NCBI GenBank assembly: GCA_002989075.1
Contig: PSQN01000015.1
Coordinates: forward strand, 1,798,001-1,862,000
From: Arthonia radiata
Taxonomy: Eukaryota > Ascomycota > Arthoniomycetes > Arthoniales > Arthoniaceae
Direction: 5' to 3'
DNA length: 64,000 nt
Part shown: piece by piece, positions 44,797 to 55,526 of the stretch
Layout: each line of letters starts with the position of its first letter
Position numbering within the stretch: position 1 is the first letter of the stretch
Position numbers and translations under genes: made by a program
The notes under the pieces: model-generated
Seen by the model: the letters and a program-made list of their open reading frames with translations, nothing else
Databases searched by the model: none
What the model was told of the DNA's origin: nothing

Positions 44797-47678
44797 CTAA
44801 TCAAACAACTTTGGCATCTCTGGCATCACAGCCCCGGCCGCCCTCCCCATCACAGTCCCATTCGTCGCATTTCCCACCGTAAAGCTCGGCGGCAAGTCCT
44901 CAGCTCTCGTCCCCCAACTGCTCTCTGCACTCCCCATCTCCAGCTCCAGCACACCTCCGTACAGGAAGAACTCATGCCCAATCCAATTCCTTGTATAATC
45001 CGTTCCGTTCAATCTCGCATTCTGTATATAGATGTTATTGTACGTAGGCGGATCGACCCCGTTCGCCAAGATCGTTGCTACGGCGCCTGTCTGCGGGCTC
45101 GTGAAAGTGATACGCTTGAAGAACGGACTGCCGATGAGATAGACGTTCTGCCCGGGATTGGGGAAGAGGCCGGCCATGCTCCAGGCCAGGAAGGAGCCCA
45201 TGGCGCCGGAGTCGTCGTTCCCAGGTAAGCCGACTGTGGTGGCATTAAAGCGGGAAGGTATGTAGAAGTGCGCACGACGGGCGCTGGCGCCAGGCCGGCC
45301 GGCGTAGTTGTATTGGTACACAGTCAAAAAGGATGGCTCGTTGCCGATGTCTATCAGGCCGCTTTCGTGGAGGTAATCAAGGCGGCGCACGAATGTGTCT
45401 GGACCTCCGAGGAGCGTAATCAGATCTGCGTTCTGGTGTGGTACGTAGAATTGATATTCCCAGATGCTGCTTTCGAACACCTCGGATGGGTTGGACGTCA
45501 AACTGCAGAAAACGGTGTCGAGGCTTCCACAGGCAGTGGGATCAAAGAAGCCGAATGTGCCGTTGAGGTAGCGGGGCTGAAAGTACCCGACGAAGCCTGT
45601 ATCGGTGCCGTTGGGGAGAGAGGAGGTTTGGGTGGGCAGAAAGAGGTTGCGCCAATCTGTGGAGCGTTGAGCGTATTTTGCAGCGTCGGCGGGGTGGGAG
45701 AGGGCGGTGGCAAGGGCGGAAACGCAGTAGTCGTTGTAGGCGTATTCGACGGTGCGGGAGATGGAGCGGGAGTTGGTGCCTGCAAGAACACGTCAGTAGG
45801 CATGGCTCTGTGGAGGGTCGCCCTTACACGCCAGGGGTTCGGATAAGCCTCTTTGGAGCAACGCTGGCAAGCCGGTGGCGATGCGGGCTACGGAGGGTTC
45901 CATGATCAGATGACGCCGTGGACTTACCGAAGCCGAGATAGTCGTAGTCAAGGCTGTGGGGACCAGATCGTCAGCAGGAGTACAAGTAGGTGAGCTGCGG
46001 CGATGCAACAGCTTACTATGGAATATAGTTCAATGTCTTCCTGCTGATGCTGCCGCCACGACCTTCGACAGACCAGTCGATAGGCTCATTCTCAGCATCA
46101 TTGACAATGGCGGTGTATGCTGCTTCATAGTCGACATTCGGGATAGATTTGACATAGGCATCGACAAGAACGACATCCGCATTTGACCCGCCTTGCGTGA
46201 AGCCCTTGCTGAGAGACATTCGGCAGTCTGGTAGCCAGCCAACGTGCTGATAAGTATCGATCAGACTGCGGACCATATCGGATACGCTCAGTGGATCGAT
46301 GACACTCAACAGAGGGAGTTGCGCTCGAAATTGGTCCCAGATGCTTTCTGACGTTAGCCTCGCTCGCCTTGAGAGCTCTCATCACTCACCAATAGAATGA
46401 GTCAAAGTATGGCTCGCTGCTGGTCCATAGCGGGTTCTCACCGGTACAGTTCTGCGGCGAGATCATGGTCCGGTATATTCCACTCCAGAACGACCGAAGC
46501 AGGTCATCACCGACACCGGTAGAGTCAACAGACACGACGTTCAGCTTCTCTCTCCAGACATCCTCCGCTGCAGAGCGAATGCCGTTGAAATCCCAGTCAG
46601 GTATCTCGGTCTCCGCGTTTTGGCATGCTTGATCCGTACTGACCAGGCTGACACCCACACGAGCTGCGATGGCGCCATTATCAGGAGCGTTGAATCTGAC
46701 AATACCACCAGCTTGGATGTAGAACAGATTGATGCCTCGCTCAACGAACAGACTCTTCGGAAACGTGCCCGCGCGGCTGTTCACGTACACGCCTGTGTCG
46801 CGTAGAGTGGCACCTTGGAAGTCAGCACATACATACGACATGAACGATCCACTGCCAAAGCTAGGTAGGAACGTTCCATTCGCGGTGATACGTCCAGTAG
46901 CTGCGTCCACGTTCACCGTGGCATTCTGTCGGCTGTCGTTCAGATCAGTCAGGTCTAAGATCATGAGCGGGTCGGCTGGACTGCCATCGGGCGTGGACTG
47001 AGGTACAGTGAATTGGTACAAGGCAGCATGCTGGGTGACTGTCATCTCAGAAGACACGCCATTCTCAAGGCTGACACTGAAGTAGCCAGGACTAGCTCGG
47101 ACGGAGTCATTGATATAGGGCACTGCTCGCTCGGGTTTCGAGAAGTGACAATTGTTGAGGTCGTCGCCGGGACAATATGGGAGCAGAAACAGTGGGAACT
47201 GGCCGAGCGAAGGGTTCCCGCCGGTTCCTGAGTCGTCTGTGGTTGTATTAGCACTCGCGCTGTGCTGTCATTGCCAACTTGCACAGGGGGGATCACGCTG
47301 GTGACTTACGCATGTGTGAGAAGCCGGTGACGTTGCTGCCATCGGTTGAGAAGCCTAGACATGCGACGTCAATTATCTCGTCCTGGAGATTTTTGACGCC
47401 TCTAGTACGTACCACACGTATTCTGTCCGTCTACATCGGCCACCGCTTTGGCCATGCCATATGCTGAGCGTGTCAGTGAATCACTTAGTCCCGACGACTA
47501 CATTGGCGTACGCAACGTAGCTCCAGCAAAGACGTTGCCGCCATTGTCAGTGCCGATGAGCTGATCAACGTAGCTGAGCACGTCTGTGGTATTGTCTTGT
47601 GCGTCGATTATCCAAACTAGAAGCCCAAGGATAACTGCACGCCACAAAGCGATCTTCTTGCTCCTAATGGTCATCATA
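44797..47678 (-). CDS. Secreted GH92-family alpha-mannosidase
   Basis: Seven exons (about 47512-47678, 47413-47463, 47310-47354, 46390-47236, 46017-46343, 45928-45953, 44797-45779) join in frame. Each junction restores family sequence: GGNVFAGATLPYGMAKAVADV, GFSTDGSNVTGFSHMH, PYFDSFYCIWDQFR and YIPYLDYDYLGFG. GH92 enzymes are calcium-dependent exo-acting alpha-1,2/1,3-mannosidases that trim mannose from glycans. The catalytic-region motif GNDDSGAMGSFLAW is intact. The N-terminus is hydrophobic (AVILGLLVWIIDAQD), fitting a signal peptide. No ATG lies in the frame that reads VILGLLVW; the nearby ATG pair at 47675-47678 is in another frame. The start is therefore uncertain (missed mini-exon or a one-base shift near 47640). 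Confidence 0.85.
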
Positions 47679-48258
47679 TTTACGTGGGCTTAACGGACCG
47701 ACTACAGAGCTATCGTCCCCGAGAAGTGAGGTATAGCACGGCTTGACATGAATGTTTCAGTCCTAGTATCTTAGTCTTGATCGAGGACGTGTCGCAAGGT
47801 CAAAGATTACTTTCTCGTTCGAAATCACGCGTCCCTGGCGTCGTACCAACAGTTACATCACGCGGGCATACACGCCTTCCATATCTCACTAGCCCCGCCC
47901 AAAGCAGGGGTGATGATTGACATGGTATTAGCCTGGTAAAGAGATAGCGCCATGCAGAGCGCTGTTGGCGCGAACTGTGCAGCATGGGTGATCTACGACC
48001 CACTCTGCGAGCGTGTCTCGGAGAAGATGGGAAGCAAAGGAAGGAGAAGGGGGAAGAGTAAAGGTAGAGGCTGAAAAGACATCCATGATTCAGACGCAGA
48101 TGCCAAGGCCGCTCAAGGCCTCGACGACTATGCAAGATCTTCGTTCGACTATGCGTTCCCTATGTTCAACGACATGGTCCTTTTTCTCTGTGGTATCCAT
48201 CGCTATGCAATCATGTTCACCATCGTCATATCATCATGCATCAGATGACTGATGTGGC
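47679..48258. other. Intergenic region between GH92 and ULA1
   Basis: About 580 bp upstream of GH92 and downstream of ULA1, both on the minus strand. It should hold the GH92 promoter and perhaps its true first exon. No other feature was recognised. Confidence 0.35.
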
Positions 48259-50008
48259 TCAGATCTTCAAAACGCTTGTCTTGCTCGTAATGCCGTCGAA
48301 GAGGCACACATTGTCCACAGGCACGTACTGCTCCGTGATGACTTTGATGGCCTCTTGTGCAGCAATACCGCCCATGATCGCACTGATATTGTGCAATTCA
48401 GCACCATTCGCCCGAGCAAGCTCCCGAACGCAGTTTGCAGCCGCCGTCTTTACCTCGGTGTACTCGGGATCCTCAAGACGCTCGCCGGCATCCTTCAACA
48501 GCTGATCCACGTACTTCTCTGCAATCCCAACCGTCTTTTGAGTCTCGACTTCGAGGCTATCATCGGTCTCACCACGCTGTATGCCGACTGTATCTTGTAC
48601 GCCATGAGTCGCGGAATACGTGTCGTATGCCAGAAATGCAATGTACAACGGTAGCAGACTGTCCGGCATACTGAGTTGTGACACCATGCTTCCTGCTCGA
48701 TCGCCCCACGCAGTCGGCTTCACGAGTTGAGGTGGCCGACCTCTGACCAGCTTCAGTGAACCCGCGCTCTTGCAAAACGCCGCAATCTCGGCGTCCGGTA
48801 TTTGCTGCTTCCTCCCAATCTGCTGCTCCATATTTCGCACACGCGAAGTCACCGTCGCAACGTCCGCCTGTGCCTTCGCGCGATATGCGTTCTGCAGAGT
48901 GACGTAATCATGCGACTTGGCCTTCATGTCCGGCAACGATCCTGAGAGAGGCAGTACCCCATTCTTAGCCCAGAAATCATTGACAGCATTTGCAATGATC
49001 CAGAAGCTTGCGGAGTCGGGTGACACGTTCTTGGTTTCTGAAGCAGTAAGGACTTCCTTAATAGCGCTGGAAGGCGTATGTGGATTGATCGTTTTCAGCA
49101 CGGCATTAATTGCCTCTTCATAGTTCTCCTCGTCGCCTGCGGCAGAGTTGGTGCGCATGCCAGAGCGTATCATGTCGCGAAATGATGTCTTTTCCTTGTA
49201 CGACGAAGGAGGGGCGCCGTTGCGTTCTGTTCGCCATTTGTCGAGGTAGTACAACAGTAGCAGGACGTATGGTACATGGCCGTGCTCGTCGTCCGGCATT
49301 TGTTCCAAGTTCTGCGTTGCACCACGCGCCAAGTGAAGCAGCTCTGGCCATGGTTCTAACAAGCGCAAATCGCTCGTGCTGGCAGGATCTGGATGTGTAT
49401 CGACGATCGGAAATGCAATTGGCAGCTGGGCGGTGAAATGGGCGTAAAAGCCTATGCTATGTATGTAGAAGACCGGTACTCGTGCCTGCTGTGCATGCTG
49501 GGCCAGCAGTGATATTGCGTCTGAAGGTAGCGGTAGGACTGCGAGGATGAAAGAGTACTGGTTAAGGACTTTGGGCTGGGAGATGAACGTTTCTAAAGGC
49601 TTGTGAAATGTCAGCCACGGCACGCCGGAGTTCTGTATGGATTAAGCGACTGACCTCTGAGATGGCATTGCCCTGCACGTCCGGATTTAGCTCTAGCAGC
49701 CGCTCCTTCGTTTGCTCCGCGCGGAATTTGCCCACGTCATCTGGTTCCAAAAAGAAGTTGACACCAAGATCGGGCTCCGTGACCTGAGCTGAGTCCTGGA
49801 TCGTGAACTGGCCTGTGCCGGGTAGGACGAGGTTTTTGAGTGTTTCAACACCCACTACGCCGGTGCCAGAATTGATGAGAAGTACATGAGCATTCTCCAA
49901 CGCAGCTTGGCCGCTCGCTGCCCAGAGACGCAGTTGCCGATCGTACTTCTTCTCTTTGGCTGTGGGCTGGGAACGTATGGGTGGAGGGACAGACACTGCG
50001 GTCGCCAT
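48259..50008 (-). CDS. ULA1: NEDD8-activating enzyme E1 regulatory subunit (ULA1/APP-BP1)
   Basis: Two exons (49655-50008, 48259-49599) with a 55-nt intron give 564 residues, close to the usual length. The N-terminus is the classic E1-like start: KEKKYDRQLRLWAASGQAALENAHV, then INSGTGVVGVETLKNLVLPG in the Rossmann fold. Later come FYIHSIGFYAHF and the C-terminal ISAIMGGIAAQEAIKVITEQYVP. With Uba3 it forms the enzyme that activates NEDD8/Rub1 for cullin modification. The catalytic Cys lies in the Uba3 partner, so none is expected. The frame is open to a Met further upstream; homologs begin near MATAVSVPPP. Confidence 0.93.
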
Positions 50009-50388
50009 GCTAGAGTCGCGGAAGTGAGCGTATCCAAGTCGCGGGAGTTGTTGTATCCTTTCGCAGCCGCTCAACGTTTATTCAGGTACGTCAACCCAGG
50101 GGTCAGATGCGGCTCAGAGGTTTCGACCTTGCCGGTTCACCTGAGTTCAAGACCGCCCCGCTGACGTCACGGATGAATATTCCCCAATAGCACATATGGA
50201 TGAGACACATACATGGCATGAAGCTGTCAAAGATATATCAAGGTCTAGTGCAAGAGAGCTCAGCTGCATATAAGTCAGGTACAGAGCTTGCTTACGATAG
50301 AGCTTGTGAGCTATCATGCTAGTCTAACCGGTGCACCTTCCTCGATAATGTTGGTCTAATAAACCACTGCACCTACTGCAACATCCAC
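50009..50388. promoter_or_regulatory. Promoter region between ULA1 and ribose-5-phosphate isomerase
   Basis: 380 bp between divergent starts; no gene and no clear motif. Confidence 0.35.
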
Positions 50389-51519
50389 ATGCGCGCATAC
50401 CTTTCCTGTTGTCTCCGATCCACAAAGAAATCCCCGGCACCCTTGCAAAACAAGGTCAACGTACTACCACAGCCCATAGCACACATCCCACACCTCAGGC
50501 GACACCATCATACACCTCGCCAACCATCCAATCGTCTCCGCAACATCCGCGCAGCGTCCTATCAGAGCATGTCCGCCGACCTGATCGAGGCCGCCAAAAA
50601 GGCCGCCTGCGAGCGCGCTGTTCATGACCATTTCGATGTGAGCACACACAAGCGTATTGGAATCGGCTCAGGCAGCACCATCAAGTATGTAGTAGAGTGC
50701 ATTAAGGCGACTTGCGAGAAGCAAGATTCACCTCCCCAAATCCTCTTTGTACCCACTGGTTATGGATCACGGGAGATGATCACTAAGGCCGGGCTCATCG
50801 CGATTGATTACCAGACCCTGCTGCCAGACCAGGATTTGGACGTAGCCTTCGATGGGGCAGACGAAGTCGATGAAGACTTCAACTTGGTCAAAGGTGGCGG
50901 CGCGTGCTTATTCCAGGAAAAGCTAGTGGCTGCAAGAGCAAAGAAGTTCGTTGTGGTAGCGGGTATGCGATAGACTGTCGTGCGTGTACAATAGACGGGC
51001 CGAGACTGACTTGACGCAGACTATCGCAAAGACCAGGCCCAACTACTCACCAATTGGAGCTATGTTCCTGTAGAAGTGGCTCCTATCGCAGTCAACAATG
51101 TCATCGGCTCGCTGCAGGCACTTGGCTGCCCAAATCCAGAGTTGCGGATGATCGAGACAATGAAGAAGGAAGAGGCACTTCGAACAGACCAAAACTTCAT
51201 GCTGTTGATGGCTCCATTTCCACCGTTACGGACAAGCAAGGGACCTGACCCAAAGGAGGATGAGACTGCCAACACAAAAGATGGCCATTCCGGACGAGTG
51301 TGGAAAGCCGAGAAACTTGCTACCGCCATCAAGATGATTCCAGGCGTCCTTGAAGTCGGGCTTTTCGTAGGTCCAACTGGTCCACAAGCGCTGAAGTCGT
51401 CCCGTGGAAAGAGGGTCCAACATCCAGTCCTCGGTCAGGCTGGCCAGAAGCCGGTCGCTGTCTATTTCGGTATGCAAGACGGAAATGTAAAGGAGAGGAA
51501 GACACCCGAGTCATCCTAG
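50389..51519 (+). CDS. RKI1: Ribose-5-phosphate isomerase A
   Basis: Exons 50389-50962 and 51020-51519 with a 57-nt intron give 357 residues. Conserved sequence starts at the internal Met (50569), giving 297 residues if that one is used. Hallmarks are GIGSGSTIKYVVE, FVPTGYGSRE, the active-site DVAFDGADEVDEDFNLVKGGG, AARAKKFVVVADYRK across the junction, and IPGVLEVGLF near the end. It interconverts ribose-5-phosphate and ribulose-5-phosphate in the pentose phosphate pathway. The 60-residue N-terminal extension is rich in Arg and His and poor in acids, like a mitochondrial presequence. It may be real, or it may be 5' leader. Confidence 0.93.
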
Positions 51520-51751
51520 GTGGCCGGTTGCCGATTGGACTGTAATTGCAACCCACTTCGTGCATACTCAGTGGCGGCTTAACCTTAGCATACACGGGAT
51601 TGCATCCTCAGCGGATACTGATTTCTTGCGTTCGAACTGGCCGTGCAATAATACTTGGACCTACCCATTCTTGAACCTGTGCCGAACAGGTGAGATTGCT
51701 TACGCAGCTTTGGTAATGCTTACTGCAAGCCTACCAAGGCCGAAGTCATTC

Positions 51752-52534
51752 TTACTGAAACTCGCCAAATTCTCCGTCATCGAATCCAAGATCTTTAGCA
51801 CTTGGTGCAGACTTTTGAGCAGCACTCGCCGGAGAGCTGCTCATATGCATCTCAGACTTAACTTCTGCAGCGCTCGGGGGTGGCGGCAAGAAAGTAATCG
51901 CATTCTCTGCCTCTGCCTGGCCAGCAGCAGCTTGACTCGACCTGCTGGTACCACTCTTTCCACCTCGTCCGCCAATGTTGACTGTGATAGTCTGGCCTTC
52001 CTTCAAGCTGTAGTCTGCAGGTTTCTCAGAGCCGGTGCCCTTTTTCACTGTACCTGGCAAGCTTTTGCTCTGTCCTGCGGCCGCATTATCAATCCCAAGC
52101 GATTTGTTACTGTCTTGTAGCGTAACTCCAAAATCGAAAGCTTCACTACGCTCTTCAAAGCCGATGCCCAATGTAGCCTTGCGACCGCCGTCACCAACGA
52201 CCCGTAGAGCAAAGAAGCGACTGCTGTCGACAGCTTGAGTGACTACTGTAGGGTGGTTGTAAGGTGCAGATGCAAACAATTCTCCGGAGGAACTATCTTC
52301 GAGGAGAATGGCGGCGGAGACTTTCTCTGAGCTGCCAGTCGGGATTGAAGTCTCGATTATGCGGAGGCGCGCAGTGAATATGGGAGGGCTTTCAGTCCAT
52401 GTAGCGGCTTTGTAGCCCTGGTTACTGGCCAGAGGCGGAATCTGATACACGTGAACGCGCGGCGTTATGTACAACACTCGCTGGATCGCATCTGACGGGA
52501 GTGGCTGGCCTGTGGCATGATCAACAGAAGCCAT
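51752..52534 (-). CDS. NECAP-like adaptin-ear-binding endocytosis protein
   Basis: Single exon of 260 residues from the ATG at 52534; the upstream frame has only a TTG. The PH-like NECAP domain fills about residues 10-180: IQRVLYITPRVHVYQIPP, KAATWTESPPIFTARLRI, DSSRFFALRV, TLGIGFEERSEAFDFGV and QTITVNIGG. The tail is disordered and ends in DDGEFGEFQ, an acidic-phenylalanine motif able to bind AP-2/AP-1 ears. NECAPs assist clathrin-coated vesicle formation. The gene is divergent from eIF2B-alpha, with 216 bp between starts, and converges on RKI1. Confidence 0.93.
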   Translation of the reverse strand: MASVDHATGQPLPSDAIQRVLYITPRVHVYQIPPLASNQGYKAATWTESPPIFTARLRIIETSIPTGSSEKVSAAILLEDSSSGELFASAPYNHPTVVTQAVDSSRFFALRVVGDGGRKATLGIGFEERSEAFDFGVTLQDSNKSLGIDNAAAGQSKSLPGTVKKGTGSEKPADYSLKEGQTITVNIGGRGGKSGTSRSSQAAAGQAEAENAITFLPPPPSAAEVKSEMHMSSSPASAAQKSAPSAKDLGFDDGEFGEFQ

Positions 52535-52750
52535 AACGGTGTGTATAGCAGAGGAAGGTTGACGGAATCGCAGCGACTTCCAAGTCCCAGGGGGCGCACA
52601 TAAACTTATCAAATTTCTCAAGGAGCGCAAGATACGGACAACCGAGTGCTACGAGCATCTAAGCTGGCCCGCCTTGGCGTTTTGTTGCTCACTAATTACG
52701 GTACAACTGGCTCTCACTTTCCATTGGCAAATCGAACCTTTTACGACGCC

Positions 52751-53846
52751 ATGGCCCGGTCAACATCAAATGGTACGTTCATTGTTCAAATTCACATCGA
52801 TTGTCTGATTAGCCTGGTAATATATACTGACCTCCAAAGCCCATGCGGCCACCATTCACAAGGCTTATTTAGGATATACTCGAGCTAGCGCACCTCTGCC
52901 TCCATCACTTGCTGCAGTATTAGCAGTTGCTGATGCGGTCTCCGAGTCGCAGCAGCAATTGGAGACTCTTTCTGAATCTATTTCGCTTGTAGCCTCATTA
53001 AGCATTGAGTTAAAGTCATGTCTGCCTCCGGCTGAAACGCTTGCCATTTCTGCTGGCACAGACACTTTCCAAAAATTCCTTATGGTATCCCTCGCGAGGC
53101 CAAATTCGACCGGCCAGCCAACGAGCGAAATTCCTAGCTCGCTAGCCGATACGAAGAGGGCAATATTAGATGGCGCCCAATCCTTGATTGAGCAGACGCT
53201 GGCAGCTAGAAAGCAAGTCTCTGCCTTTGGTCGCCAGCTGGTCATGTCTGGAACCACTTTAATCGTTCCTTCCTATTCCAGCGTAATAGACAAACTTCTG
53301 AGAGATGCTGCCACTTCCGACATAGAATTCCAAGTCTTCTTTGTTTCCGACTCCACGTCAACTCCACGTGCTAAGGAGCAGCGTGTGGAGCTCATCAATC
53401 ACCTGCATAATTTCGAAATCGGAGTCAGCGAGATATCACTTCACGCTATCCCACAGCTCTTCCAAGCACCACCTCCCAAGCTGACGCACACAACCCAAAG
53501 CTTTGATCTCTCTCGAACATCAGTACTTACTGGTGCAGCCGCATTGTTTGCTTCTGGAGGAGTGTTGACGTCTCACAATACTCAAGTCGTTTCGGCCGTT
53601 GCAAGAGCGCACCATATCCAAGTCATTGTAGCTGCAGAGTCCGCCAAGTGTTTGAAACAGCTTGGCCTCACTGATCGAACTTCGCCTTCGTTCGCGAACC
53701 CCGCCTCTCGCGAAACAACACAAACCATCAACAACGAGACACTGCTGGGTGCAGTGCCCGCTCACTTCGTGACAACATTTATCACCGAAACCGGACCTCA
53801 AAATTCCACTGGCATTGCCGAAGCAGCACTGAGGAAATGGGCTTGA
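52751..53846 (+). CDS. GCN3: Translation initiation factor eIF2B subunit alpha
   Basis: A 22-nt first exon (52751-52772), a 67-nt intron and exon 2 (52840-53846) give 342 residues. The N-terminal helical domain is ATIHKAYLGYTRAS through SAGTDTFQKFLMVS. The Rossmann-like C-domain shows GTTLIVPSYSSVIDKLL, EFQVFFVSDS, TGAAALFASGGVLTSHNTQ and HHIQVIVAAES, as in Gcn3. The subunit belongs to the eIF2B regulatory core that senses phosphorylated eIF2-alpha and slows nucleotide exchange. Insertions around the Ser/Thr-rich loops make it longer than yeast Gcn3 (305 residues). Confidence 0.85.
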
Positions 53847-54052
53847 ACAGTGTCTAGCAGTACCTGCTGAGCGGATCTCATTTTCCAACTTCAACACGTC
53901 GACCCGAACCTGGAGTTCGCATACCGTACCTAGCTTCCATGCATCGAGGATCGTAAGAAGGCTCCAACCGCTCAAGTCCTTCTTTCCAGGACATTCCAAG
54001 CTCGTGTTACAGGAACTCGGTGGTGCTCAAACCACAGGCACATCCGCGAACA

Positions 54053-55280
54053 ATGGCATCTCCGCGAAAGACTCACTTTATCTCGAAGATGATGAGTGTA
54101 TTCCAGTCTTCATCACGTAGCGACGACCCGGATGACGCGAAAGGCAAGCGTGTCTCGCCCAAATCTCTCTTCAACTCTGTTAAAAGCAAGTTGGCATCCA
54201 AGCGCAAAGCTAAGAATACTGCGAATGCACCAGATGCTACCGTGGACGCTTCAAACGCATCAGACGGTACCACACATACTTCGAATGCACTGGCTGCTGT
54301 CATGGACGTTCCAACCGCATCAGACGGTACCACATATACTTCGAATACACCAGCTCCTTTCATAGACATTCCAACCGCATCAGACGGTACCACACATACT
54401 TCGAATACACCAGCTACTGTCATAGACACTCCAATCGCATCAGACGGTACCATACATACTTCGACTATAATAGATGCTGTCATGCGCGTTTCGAACGCAC
54501 CAGACAGTACCATACATACTTCGAGAGTGTTCAGAGGCATCAACCACATCTGAAACGCATCAGGCGGCATCATACGTGCTTCAAAAGTATCGAAAGGCAC
54601 AGACTACCTCTCAAAGCTTCCGACTGAGTTGTTCGAAAGAATCCTCGCCTTGTACTTTGGCGATGAATGGAACCTTTCCGGGAAACGACGACACTGCGCA
54701 CTCTCCAGTGTGTCGCGCCACGTCCAGCAGCACGCATTCGTTGCGTTATGGCGCGTTATGCGCACGCGCGGCATGACAGCACTTCCAGGGCCGAATGATG
54801 CAGCGCCACAACAGTTCGATATGTTGGCAACGTTGTGCCGTACGCTTGGAACAATGTCGCTGGAGCCATTGCCAAAGGGCTATCCCCACGCACTAAACCA
54901 TAGCACGACCTTGTAAGACATCATTTCCTAATACAGCAAACGGGTAACACAGTGCACGTCTCTATCTGGCAAACGGGGTCATTCAGACACTGTACCAGAG
55001 CGTTTGAATTTACTCATGCTGATACCATTGTAGATTTGGTTTGCAAGAAATGAACACGCCCTCACCCTCGACGGGCGGCTCAGTGCCGTCGAATGGGCGC
55101 GAAACCCTGTTCTCGGTCTTGAACAGAGGCGTGCAGGTGCCGCGGCCGTTGGGCTCAGAGCAGGTCTCTATAAGCAGATTCGTCTACGTCTGCACAAAAG
55201 TGTACTCGGTACTAAGGGAGTTGACAGATCCTAGAAGGCCGATACCGCTAAAGCGCGTGATGTGCCCTGACACCACCTAG
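54053..55280 (+). pseudogene. F-box-like gene with 20-residue repeats and an internal stop
   Basis: The frame opens at 54053 with a basic N-terminus (MASPRKTHFISKMMSVFQSS, then KLASKRKAKN). It then runs through six 20-residue repeats. It meets a TGA (54551-54553) in the last repeat and stays open in the same frame into an F-box-like stretch, LSKLPTELFERILALYFGDE, and CALSSVSRHVQQHAFVALW. A GT-AG intron (54915-55034) could add a last exon to 55280. The stop lies exactly where the repeat normally reads TCGAAC, so a recent point change or local slip is likely. I cannot exclude an intron that removes it. Function unknown. Confidence 0.45.
54221..54580 (+). repeat. Coding minisatellite, six 60-bp units
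   Basis: Six units of exactly 60 bp start at 54221, 54281, 54341, 54401, 54461 and 54521. Units 2-4 are nearly identical (shared GCATCAGACGGTACCA and CATACTTCGAA). The first and last two are more diverged. The unit keeps the reading frame and codes for about SNTPATVIDIPTASDGTTHT. Length variation between strains is expected. Confidence 0.9.
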
Positions 55281-55526
55281 CCTCTTGGCACGTTGGCGCT
55301 TGGGGCCAACAGCCATTGGGACGCAAAGGGACACAGGTAACAAGAGTCAACGGCCAATACGTCGGGTGTAAAGGTCCATTGCCGTTGCAGTAAAATACTT
55401 TGCAAATTATTCTGTGGAATACACGATTCATCCCTAAGCGAGACTCGAACTCTATTAGGACCTGAGCGCACGCTCCACTTAGATCTGAAGGGGCTGTAGG
55501 GACGACTATCGGCTTCTCGCTACACG

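Noticed and set aside
55430-55502. tRNA-like 73-nt stretch on the minus strand (TCCCTAC ... TTAGGGA ends, GAGTTCGAGTCTC inside)
   Set aside because: End complementarity and a B-box-like word are present, but the anticodon stem does not pair, the T stem has only three pairs and the D arm is not canonical. It may be a decayed tRNA or chance.
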